Positions 31,179-39,807 of a stretch of 40,390 bases of DNA are shown here, piece by piece. Origin of the DNA: JAHIGH01 sp964564035 (GTDB lineage: Bacteria; Patescibacteriota; Microgenomatia; Levybacterales; UBA12049); assembly GCA_964564035.1 (NCBI GenBank), contig CAZLZN010000012.1, positions 1 through 40,390 of the forward strand, written 5' to 3'. Every line of letters begins with the position of its first letter. Position 1 is the stretch's first letter. Under the pieces are notes generated by a model. The model made no database searches. It was not told the origin of the DNA and was given only the letters and a program-made list of their open reading frames with translations. The position numbers were made by a program, and so were the translations under genes.

Positions 31179-33410
31179 TTAAAATATTATTATATTTTGT
31201 ATCAGCTTGATAAGGTTAGACGCGAAGTAGTGGAGTTCGTCTGCTTGCGAATTGCTGATTTTATTGCCCCTTTGCGCCTCTACTTCGTTGATGAATGAAT
31301 TTAGCTTATTTAGTGCTGTGGATGAGTTGCCATTATTATTGGCATTTAAGGCTTCCTGCGCGGATTGAAGTTTTGCGTCCAAACTGTTTTCTATACCTTG
31401 GTGTAAATTCATTTCCTGCACCTTGTCGATTAAATCCTGAATTGTGGGGGCTGTCATGATAGCAAAATCTGAAAAGCTCGCAGTATTTCCGCAAAGTATG
31501 TTATTAACAGTGTCCAGCGAAGTTGTAATATTTGTCCATCCCGCTGTCGGATCGTAATGCATTAATTTTAGATTATTTTCATTTCCGTGAAATTCTAATG
31601 ATGTGTAATCGATGCATACCTGGACATTGCCGGAAAATACGGCTGTTGTTGAGATATTGTAATATGTTGGCGGGTTACCTAATCTGAAGCCTGTCGGAGG
31701 CTGATTTCCCGTTTGGCTAGTTGTTATAGCCGTGTTTCCGGAAGACAATACGCTTGAATATGTCAGGCTTACATTATTTTCATTATAGTTTATATTATTG
31801 CCTGTGGGTGTATTTGGCGCAGATATGTACAGGCGTCCTATTTTATCCGAATTAAATTCCGTGAACCAAATGTTTCCATCGGGACCTGATGTGATCCCAA
31901 AAGGACGGCTGTTCAATGTTGGCACATTGTATTCTGTAAAAATTCCATTTATATCTATTTTAGCAATTTTATTTGATTGGGTCTGCGTAAACCATAAGTT
32001 GTGGTCAGGGCCAGTTGTGATTGCATATGGACCGCTATTGTCTGTTGGTATCGCATATTCTGTTACAACGCCATCTGTCGTTGTTTTGCCTATAGAGTTA
32101 CTTTGAAAGACTGTAAACCACAAATTTCCATCAGGACCTGTTGTTATATCCAGAGTGCCGTTGGATGTCGGGAATTCTGTGATAATTCCATCAGGTGTTA
32201 TTCGGCCAATTACGGGGTAATTTTCTTCTGCAAACCAAATGTTTCCATCGGGACCTGATGTGATTCCGCGTGGCCTGCTGTCAGGGTTGGGCAATGAATA
32301 ATCAGCCAAGATATTTCCATTAGTATCCATTTTTGTGATTTTATTTCCAGATTGTTGAGTAAACCATAAATTGCCGTCCGGACCTGCGGTAATGTCGCGC
32401 GGTTCGTTTGAATTGGGAATAGAATATTCCGTTATTTCACCTTGAGGAGAAATTTTACCAACTGCATTGTTAAATACTTGGGTAAACCACAAATTTCCAT
32501 CCGGACCAACATTGATATCTCCAGCTCCGCTTGTTGGATACTCTGTAATAAATCCATCTGTTGTTATGTTTCCAACTTTGTTTGATCCCTGTTCCGCGAA
32601 CCACAGTTTGTCATCAGGCCCTAAGCTTATACTGGTTAAGGCCGCATTGTTTGTGGGCAGGGGATACTCATATATGTTTCCGGGTGAAGGAGTTGTTGTT
32701 GGTGTAGGCGATGGTGTCGTGGTGGGTGCTGGTATAACAGAATCAAATAAATGAGAGTTGAAATTTACTATAAAATCATTAATATTTCCTTCACCGGAAC
32801 AAGTTGGTGTTGTACAAACAACAACATTGTATCCAAGCCCGGGTTGATGGTTTGCCTCAGGTGCGTAGGTAGAGGCAGGCCAGGAAAAGGTAAAGCTACC
32901 TGATGTAACTTCACATCCTGAGATGATGTATACATTTCCGTAATCCTCTAGCACACAATACCTTGAGCCGTCAAGAATATTTGTTATCCCAGATATAGAG
33001 TAATTTGTACCGTCGAAATTAACACTTGTAAGTCCATGCGGAATTGTATTAAATAATTGCGAATCAAAACCATTTATGAAGTCAACTTCGCCTCCTGAAC
33101 AGTCATTTGAAGTGCAAATAACAACAAGGTACCCATACCCGGGCTGATGATTCGCCTCAGGTGTGTAGGTAGAGGCAGGCCAGGAAAATGTAAAACTCCC
33201 TGACGCAACCTCACAATTTCCTACAACATATACATTCCCATAATCTTCGAGTATGCAATATCTCGGTCCATCAGAGATATTTGTTGTTCCGGATATAGAG
33301 TAGTCTATACCATCGAAACTAACACTATCTATGCCCTTAGCAAATGAAGGTATTGCAGAAAATAAGACTAAGAATATACTAATTACAAGAACGTGTAATA
33401 TTTTATACAT
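31179..33410 (-). CDS. Secreted 7-blade beta-propeller protein with duplicated Cys4 modules
   Basis: A 743-residue exported protein. Order: signal peptide (1-25, ending PSFA-KG); two 100-residue tandem modules (about 27-126 and 127-226) each with four conserved cysteines (52, 66, 99, 104 and 152, 166, 199, 204) and the shared string SGSFTFSWPASTY; a Thr/Pro/Ser linker (228-244); a propeller with seven GPDxx(L/I)WF blade motifs, related to the Vgb lyase/NHL group; a beta domain around VQVCIDYTS...LMHYD; and a helical C-terminal domain (LNSFINEVEAQRG). The propeller lacks the His residues expected for streptogramin lyase, so a binding or surface-structural role is more likely than catalysis. 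Cysteines suggest disulfides outside the cell. Confidence 0.85.
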   Translation of the reverse strand: MYKILHVLVISIFLVLFSAIPSFAKGIDSVSFDGIDYSISGTTNISDGPRYCILEDYGNVYVVGNCEVASGSFTFSWPASTYTPEANHQPGYGYLVVICTSNDCSGGEVDFINGFDSQLFNTIPHGLTSVNFDGTNYSISGITNILDGSRYCVLEDYGNVYIISGCEVTSGSFTFSWPASTYAPEANHQPGLGYNVVVCTTPTCSGEGNINDFIVNFNSHLFDSVIPAPTTTPSPTPTTTPSPGNIYEYPLPTNNAALTSISLGPDDKLWFAEQGSNKVGNITTDGFITEYPTSGAGDINVGPDGNLWFTQVFNNAVGKISPQGEITEYSIPNSNEPRDITAGPDGNLWFTQQSGNKITKMDTNGNILADYSLPNPDSRPRGITSGPDGNIWFAEENYPVIGRITPDGIITEFPTSNGTLDITTGPDGNLWFTVFQSNSIGKTTTDGVVTEYAIPTDNSGPYAITTGPDHNLWFTQTQSNKIAKIDINGIFTEYNVPTLNSRPFGITSGPDGNIWFTEFNSDKIGRLYISAPNTPTGNNINYNENNVSLTYSSVLSSGNTAITTSQTGNQPPTGFRLGNPPTYYNISTTAVFSGNVQVCIDYTSLEFHGNENNLKLMHYDPTAGWTNITTSLDTVNNILCGNTASFSDFAIMTAPTIQDLIDKVQEMNLHQGIENSLDAKLQSAQEALNANNNGNSSTALNKLNSFINEVEAQRGNKISNSQADELHYFASNLIKLIQNIIIF

Positions 33411-33497
33411 ATCTTAATTAAATTGTTACAGATTTTATAAACTAAATCAACCATTAATATTGGGTTTGAAGATAACGAGTGATTACTTTATAAATGG

Positions 33498-33503
33498 TAT
33501 AAT
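33498..33503 (+). promoter_or_regulatory. Extended -10 upstream of the first YfhO-like gene
   Basis: TGGTATAAT (TGnTATAAT) 24 bases before ATG 33528. Confidence 0.5.
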
Positions 33504-33527
33504 TTATAATTATATTAATAGCTATTT

Positions 33528-35294
33528 ATGATTGATCTGAATTATCCTCAACACGTAACTATTGTTAATCTCGCGTTATTCATAATAGTGATTTCGTTTT
33601 TTTTGTTCTATAGATATATATATCCCAGAAAAAGTATTAATTTATTATTTTTATTAATAATTATCTCAATTTTACCTACGCTGGCGCTTTTTAGAGGCGG
33701 TACTTTTAGGAGCGGAGATCTAACACCTCACACAGTTCACCTTATGTCATTTTATAAAAACTTACAGGAAGGCATATTAATTCCTCGATGGGCAGGAGAC
33801 CTTTGTGGAAGCTATGGATGTCCAACATTTATAGTCGAATACAATTTGCCCTATTATTTAGCATCCTTTTTCCATTTTATCGGATTTTCTTTTGTTGATA
33901 GCATAAAAATAGTTATGGCTGCGGCTTATGTGATTTCGGGAGTTACGATGTATTTTTGGGCCAAGAGCGAATTCGGAAAAATTGCCGGATTTACCGCGGC
34001 TATTTTTTACTTGTTTGCTCCATATCATATTATAAATTTGCAATTAAGAGGCGGTTTCGGTGAGACGGTATCCTTTGCATTTATACCTTTATTATTTTTG
34101 TTTGCAAAAAAATTGATTGAAGAACAAAAATCTAAATATTTTATAATGCTAGCCTTGTCAGTGACGGGGATTATTTTGTCTCAATCAAATTCAGCAATTT
34201 CTGCACTGGCAATACTTAGTGCATATGCTGCTATATTGATTTTCCGTACTAAAAAACAGTTATTTATAAAAACGGCTAGTTTTGTTGTTGTAGTTTTGTA
34301 TGGCTTATTGATGTCTGCTTTTTATTGGATAACGGCCTGGTATGAGATTAGATACACATGGTGGGATACAGTTACTTATGGAGATTTTAAGCCAATTAAT
34401 GAATATTTATATTCGCCAGCATTATTCGGAACACTATTTCAAGGAAATAATGGTGAGTATCGTTTAATTGTTGGATATTTACATATAATAATTGTGGGCA
34501 TAGGGCTATATTTGTTACTTAAAAATAAGTTCGATAACAAATATAAAGCGGTGATTATTTATTTATTAATAGCTTTTTTTGTTTTGTTTTTCATGATGCT
34601 ATCAATTTCTGATTTTATCTGGAAGAGTGTACCAGTTCTAGATACTTTTATGATGGTTTGGAGGCTGCTTGTGCCAATCGCATTTATATCTTCGGCAATT
34701 GCCGGACTAGTTGTTTATAAATGGAATAACAAATATTTTGTTTTTATAATATGCTTTGCAGCTATTATTTATACTATTCCTAATTGGGCAAATAGAAAAA
34801 TGGTGCCTTTAAGTCCTGAGCCGTTTAAGCATGAATTTGAATTTTATTCCGAGTATTACGATAAAAATAACCCTTTATTAGTTAAAAACCGAATAATAAA
34901 AGAGCCGATTAAAGGGCGGATTGTATTAATGCCTCCTAAGGAAAGGCTTGTATTCTTAAAGGGAAAGGGTGGGTATTCACTTTTAAAGAGGTCTCAAACT
35001 GAACATATTTTTATAGTTAATGTTGAAGAATATGCTAATATTTTGTTTAATATAAATTATTTTCCAGGTTGGAAAGTTTACGCAAATGGTAAATTAATGC
35101 CAATCAATTATATGGAGCCGAAATATCTTGGAAAAATTATTGCTGAATTTGAACCTGGTTTATATGAAGTACGCGTTTCTTTAGAGGATACCTTTGTCAG
35201 AAAGGTCGCATTGCTGGTAACATTAAGCTCTATTTTTAGCTTAATGATGTTTGCCTCAGTTAAGCTGTTGGTAATAAACAAGTTTTTTAAATGA
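33528..35294 (+). CDS. Multi-span membrane protein, PTPS-related/YfhO-like (putative GT-C glycosyltransferase)
   Basis: A 588-residue membrane protein with about 12 spans. After the first spans, the acidic loop GTFRSGDLTPHTVHLM and the PRWAGDLCGSYGCP segment match the 6-pyruvoyl-tetrahydropterin-synthase-related membrane family (PF10131-type), which looks like lipid-linked-sugar GT-C enzymes. A YLFAPYHIINLQLRGGFGE block follows. The C-terminal soluble part has NYFPGWKVYANG, the YfhO-type motif. The enzymatic role is not shown; transfer of a sugar to exported glycan or protein is a family-based inference. It is paralogous to 35529-37307, which converges on it. Confidence 0.8.
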   Translation: MIDLNYPQHVTIVNLALFIIVISFFLFYRYIYPRKSINLLFLLIIISILPTLALFRGGTFRSGDLTPHTVHLMSFYKNLQEGILIPRWAGDLCGSYGCPTFIVEYNLPYYLASFFHFIGFSFVDSIKIVMAAAYVISGVTMYFWAKSEFGKIAGFTAAIFYLFAPYHIINLQLRGGFGETVSFAFIPLLFLFAKKLIEEQKSKYFIMLALSVTGIILSQSNSAISALAILSAYAAILIFRTKKQLFIKTASFVVVVLYGLLMSAFYWITAWYEIRYTWWDTVTYGDFKPINEYLYSPALFGTLFQGNNGEYRLIVGYLHIIIVGIGLYLLLKNKFDNKYKAVIIYLLIAFFVLFFMMLSISDFIWKSVPVLDTFMMVWRLLVPIAFISSAIAGLVVYKWNNKYFVFIICFAAIIYTIPNWANRKMVPLSPEPFKHEFEFYSEYYDKNNPLLVKNRIIKEPIKGRIVLMPPKERLVFLKGKGGYSLLKRSQTEHIFIVNVEEYANILFNINYFPGWKVYANGKLMPINYMEPKYLGKIIAEFEPGLYEVRVSLEDTFVRKVALLVTLSSIFSLMMFASVKLLVINKFFK

Positions 35295-35528
35295 TAGATT
35301 ATAGCTATATGCGAACCAAATATATACTAATAAATATGTAAATATGAAGAATTATTATGATGTTTATAAAAATATATTTTAAATAAACGAAACTTGTTTG
35401 TTGTCCGGATATGATATATAAAATATGTTATGGACAGCATGTAGAAATAAGTGCAGACCGGAATTTTATATTATTTAACATATAATTAGGATGTTTGGAG
35501 CTCTCTACTATTTGAGTGCATAGATGAT

Positions 35529-37307
35529 TTATTTATATAAAAACTTCCAGAAATTGTTAACTGTTGTTACTATTATAGTTAAGAGCAGAATGGATATGCT
35601 GATTATTTTTCCTAATGTTTCTGCATAAGTATCTAAAAACATAACTTCCACTTTGTGCATCCCTTTTGGTACAGTAAAAGAAATAATACCTGACGGAGAA
35701 GATGAATGAAGGATGTCAATATTTTTAGATTTGCCATTAATATAAACTTTCCATCCCGGAAAATATAATGTGTTTTCTTTGACAATTAATTCACTGTACG
35801 CATTTATAATATAAGAATGATAGGTATTTTTGCGTTCAAGAGCTATGATTTCTCCATTTCCTTTTAAAATTTCGATATTTTTTTTAGGTATTGATGATGC
35901 GAAAGGCCTGTTTGGATCTGACCATATAGTAATTGCCTGATATATAGCTGATCCATTAGTGGCAGTGTTCGGCAATTGTTGCTCAAGTATATAATCTGTA
36001 ACCTCAGGTACGCTCTTCCTATTTCCCCAATTAAGAATAGTGGTAAAAATGACTAAAAAGCTGATAAGATAGATAAATTTAGTGCTATTGATGTATGTTG
36101 TTGTAATTGCCGCAATAATAGCCATGGAAAGCATGGTAATACCAAGCAGGCGATATGTAAATTGAAAATTATTTATTAACGGAGTTATTTCCCATAAAGG
36201 CTTAGAAATCTCAAGCATCATAAAAGAAAATAAAATAGTTAAGAAAAGAGATAACAATAATAGATTTTTTTTAAATCCTTCTATTCTTTTTGTAATAAGC
36301 AGAAAGATGGCGAGGGTAATTACTATTAAATGCGCGTATCCCAGTAAGAATGCGAGTTCACCTTTGGGGCCTTGGAATAATAGGCCGAATTTCCATGGAG
36401 AATAAAATAGCTCGTTAATTTCAACAAAAGTTAAGTTTTTTGAAAATAAAGATTGATGAGTAAAGCGTAAGTTATAAATAACCGGTAGCCAGTAAAATGC
36501 AGTAAGAAAAACTGCAGCAGAAACTGCTACAATCTGGGAATAAAATAACTTGATTTTTTTATCTTTTTTAAAAATTATAAGAGCGATATAGGATATTAAG
36601 ACAGGAACTCCTATTATAGAAATTGCCGGATGGGATAAAATTAATGCGGAGAATGAAATAATTTCAAGGATAAACCATCTGACTTTTCTGGTTTCTATAA
36701 AGCTATTAGCAGCCAATAGGCTTAATGGGATAAAAACAAATGCCAGAACCTCTCCAATATCTGCTCTAAAATGCATATCAACTAAGTGATATGGCGCAAA
36801 TAGATAAAATAAGCCACCAATAAAGGCGCTACGAGTACCTAGCTCTTTTGTTAGCCAAATGTAAATAAAAATTCCCGAAGTAATATAAGATAAGGCTAAT
36901 ATTAGCTTAGTACTAGCTATGAATGAATTACCAAAAAAATGAAAAATAGTTATAAAATAAAAGGGAAGCGGATAAGTAAAGAGAAAAGAAGGATAGCCGT
37001 ATGTAGCATTCATCTCTCCAGCCCATTTAGGAAATAAGTCCCCTTGTCCCAATATTTTATAAAAATATATTGCTTCCATCGAATGCAGAGATAGATCTCC
37101 GCTTTCGTATGTGCCGGGTCGAAAGTTGCTTAAAACGGGTAATATAGAAATTACAATTAATAGAATCAGGAGATTTATGTTTCTTTTCGGATATACATAT
37201 TTATAAATAAAAATAGCACTGCCCAATATGATGGAGGAAAGTACATTAAATAAAACCATTTTGTATGGATCTTGTGCTAAATTGAATCCGAACACTGTTA
37301 GTTCCAT
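35529..37307 (-). CDS. Second PTPS-related/YfhO-like membrane protein (paralogue)
   Basis: A 592-residue membrane protein with about 12 spans and the same architecture as the gene at 33528: GTYESGDLSLHS, FPKWAGEMNATYGYP, LFYLFAPYHLVDMHFRADIGE, and the C-terminal LYFPGWKVYINGKS. Identity to its neighbour is clearest in these blocks and low elsewhere, so this is an old duplication or separate acquisition rather than a recent copy. Candidate catalytic acids are the Asp in SGDLS and the Asp/Glu in RADIGE. It lies downstream of a methyltransferase gene pair on the minus strand. Substrate unknown. Confidence 0.8.
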   Translation of the reverse strand: MELTVFGFNLAQDPYKMVLFNVLSSIILGSAIFIYKYVYPKRNINLLILLIVISILPVLSNFRPGTYESGDLSLHSMEAIYFYKILGQGDLFPKWAGEMNATYGYPSFLFTYPLPFYFITIFHFFGNSFIASTKLILALSYITSGIFIYIWLTKELGTRSAFIGGLFYLFAPYHLVDMHFRADIGEVLAFVFIPLSLLAANSFIETRKVRWFILEIISFSALILSHPAISIIGVPVLISYIALIIFKKDKKIKLFYSQIVAVSAAVFLTAFYWLPVIYNLRFTHQSLFSKNLTFVEINELFYSPWKFGLLFQGPKGELAFLLGYAHLIVITLAIFLLITKRIEGFKKNLLLLSLFLTILFSFMMLEISKPLWEITPLINNFQFTYRLLGITMLSMAIIAAITTTYINSTKFIYLISFLVIFTTILNWGNRKSVPEVTDYILEQQLPNTATNGSAIYQAITIWSDPNRPFASSIPKKNIEILKGNGEIIALERKNTYHSYIINAYSELIVKENTLYFPGWKVYINGKSKNIDILHSSSPSGIISFTVPKGMHKVEVMFLDTYAETLGKIISISILLLTIIVTTVNNFWKFLYK

Positions 37308-37359
37308 AATTGTATTAATTATTTTTTAGAATACATTTTTTAATACATTCTCAGTATGA

Positions 37360-37647
37360 TTATCTTTTATTTTTTTTACCTTTGTTATATTTAGTATTGC
37401 AGGTATTGCGTTTCCATGCATTTTGAATTTTTTTAAACCATTTGAAAGCCGAATCGTTCAGGAGTACTATATTTTGAGCTTTATAATTAATGTTAATTAT
37501 ATTTTTTATTTTATCAGTTCTTTTAAAATTTTTAAATTGCGTATCATAGCTTGCGGGAGCTGTTGCTTTATCAAGTGCATTAAGTGCGCTTGAAATTATA
37601 GCTGTTAAACCCAAAGAGAGTGTCAGTATTAAATCATTTTTTTTCAT
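37360..37647 (-). CDS. Small possibly exported protein
   Basis: A 95-residue frame that starts 14 bases inside the end of the methyltransferase gene. The N-terminus MKKNDLILTLSLGLTAIISSALNALD looks like a signal peptide or single anchor; the rest is rich in Asn and Lys and ends KGKKNKR. I recognise no family. Overlap with the upstream gene and the hydrophobic N-terminus support a real coupled gene, but the low-complexity tail makes this uncertain. Confidence 0.45.
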   Translation of the reverse strand: MKKNDLILTLSLGLTAIISSALNALDKATAPASYDTQFKNFKRTDKIKNIININYKAQNIVLLNDSAFKWFKKIQNAWKRNTCNTKYNKGKKNKR

Positions 37648-38206
37648 TGATAGAAGTCAATAAAAATGCCTGATGTTTAAAAGGATAAAGGAAAGGGCAA
37701 TCAGGCTTAATATAAAGTGCTTTTAAGTTGAGTTTTTCAAATAGCCTCTGCCAATCTGTTTTGGTTCTGAATGTTAATGGAACAGGCATGTTAATATTAT
37801 GAAATTTGTTTATTATGTAATCAGATATCATGCCTGACAGTGTCGGTTCTACTTCGAATATTAATATTTTTTGAGCTACTCTTATAGCTTCTTTTAGTAT
37901 GTTTTCCTGATCTTGAAAGCTGATATGATGCAGTACATCGTTGAGCATGACAGTATCGAAGCTTTTATCCTCGAATGGAAGCTTCCCTGAGCTTTTCATC
38001 AAGACAAAGGGAATTTTTATTTTGAGATAGTTCGAAATATCGCAGCCGGTAAGACGGATGTTGGTATTTTTGATTATAATTGAGGAAAGTATTCCATCCC
38101 CGCAGCCAATATCCAGAACTTTTTCATTTTTTTTTAGCCATGCTTTATATATACTAATCAAGAGCCGGCTTCTTATATCTGTCGTGAACTCTGTTATTTT
38201 ACTCAT
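37634..38206 (-). CDS. Class I SAM-dependent methyltransferase
   Basis: A 190-residue Rossmann-fold methyltransferase with SAM motif I KVLDIGCGDGILS (29-41), the acidic residue after strand 2 (GCDISNYLK), motif IV region FDTVMLNDVLHHISF, and ILIFEVEPTLSG. The substrate is unknown; it lies among glycosyltransferases, so a glycan or lipid precursor is possible. Minus-strand TATAAT (complement of 38214-38219) ends 7 bases before the ATG, suggesting a leaderless mRNA. It is divergent from the GT2 gene. Confidence 0.9.
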   Translation of the reverse strand: MSKITEFTTDIRSRLLISIYKAWLKKNEKVLDIGCGDGILSSIIIKNTNIRLTGCDISNYLKIKIPFVLMKSSGKLPFEDKSFDTVMLNDVLHHISFQDQENILKEAIRVAQKILIFEVEPTLSGMISDYIINKFHNINMPVPLTFRTKTDWQRLFEKLNLKALYIKPDCPFLYPFKHQAFLLTSINEKK

Positions 38207-38256
38207 ATTTTGTATTATAATCTAAATTAAGACTGATTTGTAGGTATAAACAGTGA

Positions 38257-38262
38257 TATAAT
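38257..38262 (+). promoter_or_regulatory. -10 box of the GT2 gene
   Basis: TATAAT ending 12 bases before ATG 38275; -35 not clear. Confidence 0.5.
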
Positions 38263-38274
38263 CAAAACTAATAA

Positions 38275-38967
38275 ATGAAAAAGAAGCCGGATGTTACAAT
38301 TTTAATTCCGTCAATTAATGAAGGGAAAGTTTTGACCCGAGTAGTAAATGACTGTTTAAAAATAAAAAAATATAGAATAAGAATAATGATAGTGCTGAGT
38401 AATTATTCATCGAATGAGACTATGACTGAAGCAAAAAAAGTCAAAGCCAGAGTCGTAAATATCGGTGACAAATTGGGTAAAGGTACAGCAATAAATTACG
38501 CATTACCTTATTTAAAAAGCAAGTATACGGTTCAAATAGACGCTGATTATCAGTTCCTGCCAAAGGAAATACCATCTATGGTCGATCCTCTACTGAAAGG
38601 AGTGGATGTAACATTGGGAACCAGATATCAAAAGGGATCACATATCGAACCTGATTCCGTATCTTTGCTTCGTTTAAGTGGAAGTTATTTATTGTCTTTG
38701 GCGACGTCGATTTTTTCAGGTAAAAGGGTGACCGATGTTATGGCGGGTTTCAAGGGCTTTAAAACAGATGTATTGAAGGATTTAAATCCACAAACTCCGC
38801 ATTTCGGTTATGAAGCGGAGCTTGCAGTAAGGGCAGCTCGCAGGGGATACAAAATATTAAATGTTCCTATTTCGTATAAAAAGAGAAATGTCGGGAGATC
38901 AAGCGTTTCGTCTTTTAAACACGGTTTTTTGGTCTTGGGGACTATCATCAATACTGCTTTTGAGTAA
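38275..38967 (+). CDS. Glycosyltransferase family 2 protein (dolichyl-phosphate-mannose-synthase-like)
   Basis: A 230-residue GT-A glycosyltransferase without membrane spans. It begins with the GT2 start PDVTILIPSINEGKVL, carries the metal/nucleotide-sugar motif VQIDADYQFLP, and has VDVTLGTRYQKGS and VTDVMAGFKGFKTDVL, which match the DPM1/polyprenyl-phosphate glycosyltransferase subgroup. It probably loads a sugar onto a polyprenyl phosphate, supplying donors that GT-C-type membrane enzymes such as the two nearby could use; this link is inference. Confidence 0.9.
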   Translation: MKKKPDVTILIPSINEGKVLTRVVNDCLKIKKYRIRIMIVLSNYSSNETMTEAKKVKARVVNIGDKLGKGTAINYALPYLKSKYTVQIDADYQFLPKEIPSMVDPLLKGVDVTLGTRYQKGSHIEPDSVSLLRLSGSYLLSLATSIFSGKRVTDVMAGFKGFKTDVLKDLNPQTPHFGYEAELAVRAARRGYKILNVPISYKKRNVGRSSVSSFKHGFLVLGTIINTAFE

Positions 38968-39042
38968 AGCCTCGGCGACATTAATAACATTTTACGCTGT
39001 ATAATTTACCGGTTACTTCTTTAAGGATAATTTTTACGTGGC

Positions 39043-39684
39043 TCATGACTTTTTGAAAATTAATAAGCTTTGTGCTCCGAAGATTTTCCATAAAAAAGGA
39101 AGTTTCAGGTAAATTTTTATGAAAATATCCGATTGAGGGAGTTTGCTTTTGGTCGTAAAAGGCAAAAATTTTTCGATTCTTAGGGTGTTTTTAAACCCGT
39201 ATACTTCAAATATTTCGATAAGGGCACGGTCGTCGATTGGTGTAATGTGGTCGAAAAACATCCAGTAGTCCCGATTGCAAAACCTGATATTTGGCTGCAG
39301 TATGATCACGGAGCCGTTTTTTTTCAGTACTCTTTTTATTTCCTGAATGGTTTTAACGATTTCCTCGCGGGTAATATGCTCAAAGAAGTTGCTTATGAAT
39401 ACTTTGTCAACTTCATTTTTATTTAAAGGTATATTTGTGGATTTTGCCAAAATAAAATTTACATCTTTCTTGAGGAATTTTTTGGAATCGGGATTGATAT
39501 CAAGTGCTATTTTATTCTCGCAAACGATGTTGTTGATGAATTCTCCATAGCCGCTCGCGATATCGAGAACGGTGTCTGTTTTTTTGATAAATCTTTGGAA
39601 GAAATGTTTGCACAAGATGCTCCAAAGTTCATCTCTTTTGGTTATTTCGTTAAATCTTTTATTATATATTTTGGTCTGCAGCAT
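39043..39684 (-). CDS. Class I SAM-dependent methyltransferase
   Basis: A 213-residue methyltransferase with motif I TVLDIASGYGEFINN, acidic residue in LDINPDS, FISNFFEHITREEIV as motif IV, and KRVLKKNGSVIILQPN. The NRDYWMFFDHITPIDD segment resembles methyltransferases found in glycan clusters. Minus-strand TACAAT lies 10 bases before the ATG. Not closely similar to the other methyltransferase. Substrate unknown. Confidence 0.9.
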   Translation of the reverse strand: MLQTKIYNKRFNEITKRDELWSILCKHFFQRFIKKTDTVLDIASGYGEFINNIVCENKIALDINPDSKKFLKKDVNFILAKSTNIPLNKNEVDKVFISNFFEHITREEIVKTIQEIKRVLKKNGSVIILQPNIRFCNRDYWMFFDHITPIDDRALIEIFEVYGFKNTLRIEKFLPFTTKSKLPQSDIFIKIYLKLPFLWKIFGAQSLLIFKKS

Positions 39685-39807
39685 GTTTTATAAAATTGTA
39701 CCATAAAAAATATTAATTATCAGAATAGGTTATAAAATCAGTGTATTTGTATTTTTGTGTCTTGACACTGTCCAGATTGGTATGTTAATTTAACTTAAGT
39801 ATTTAGT

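Noticed and set aside
31179..33410. Streptogramin resistance lyase
   Set aside because: The propeller is Vgb-like, but the expected catalytic His positions (the GPHG-type sites) are replaced, and the protein is secreted and multidomain.
35402..35436. Imperfect TGTCC/GGACA hairpin between the convergent YfhO-like genes as a bidirectional terminator
   Set aside because: Only five firm base pairs at the base, AT-rich interior and no T-run; too weak to call.
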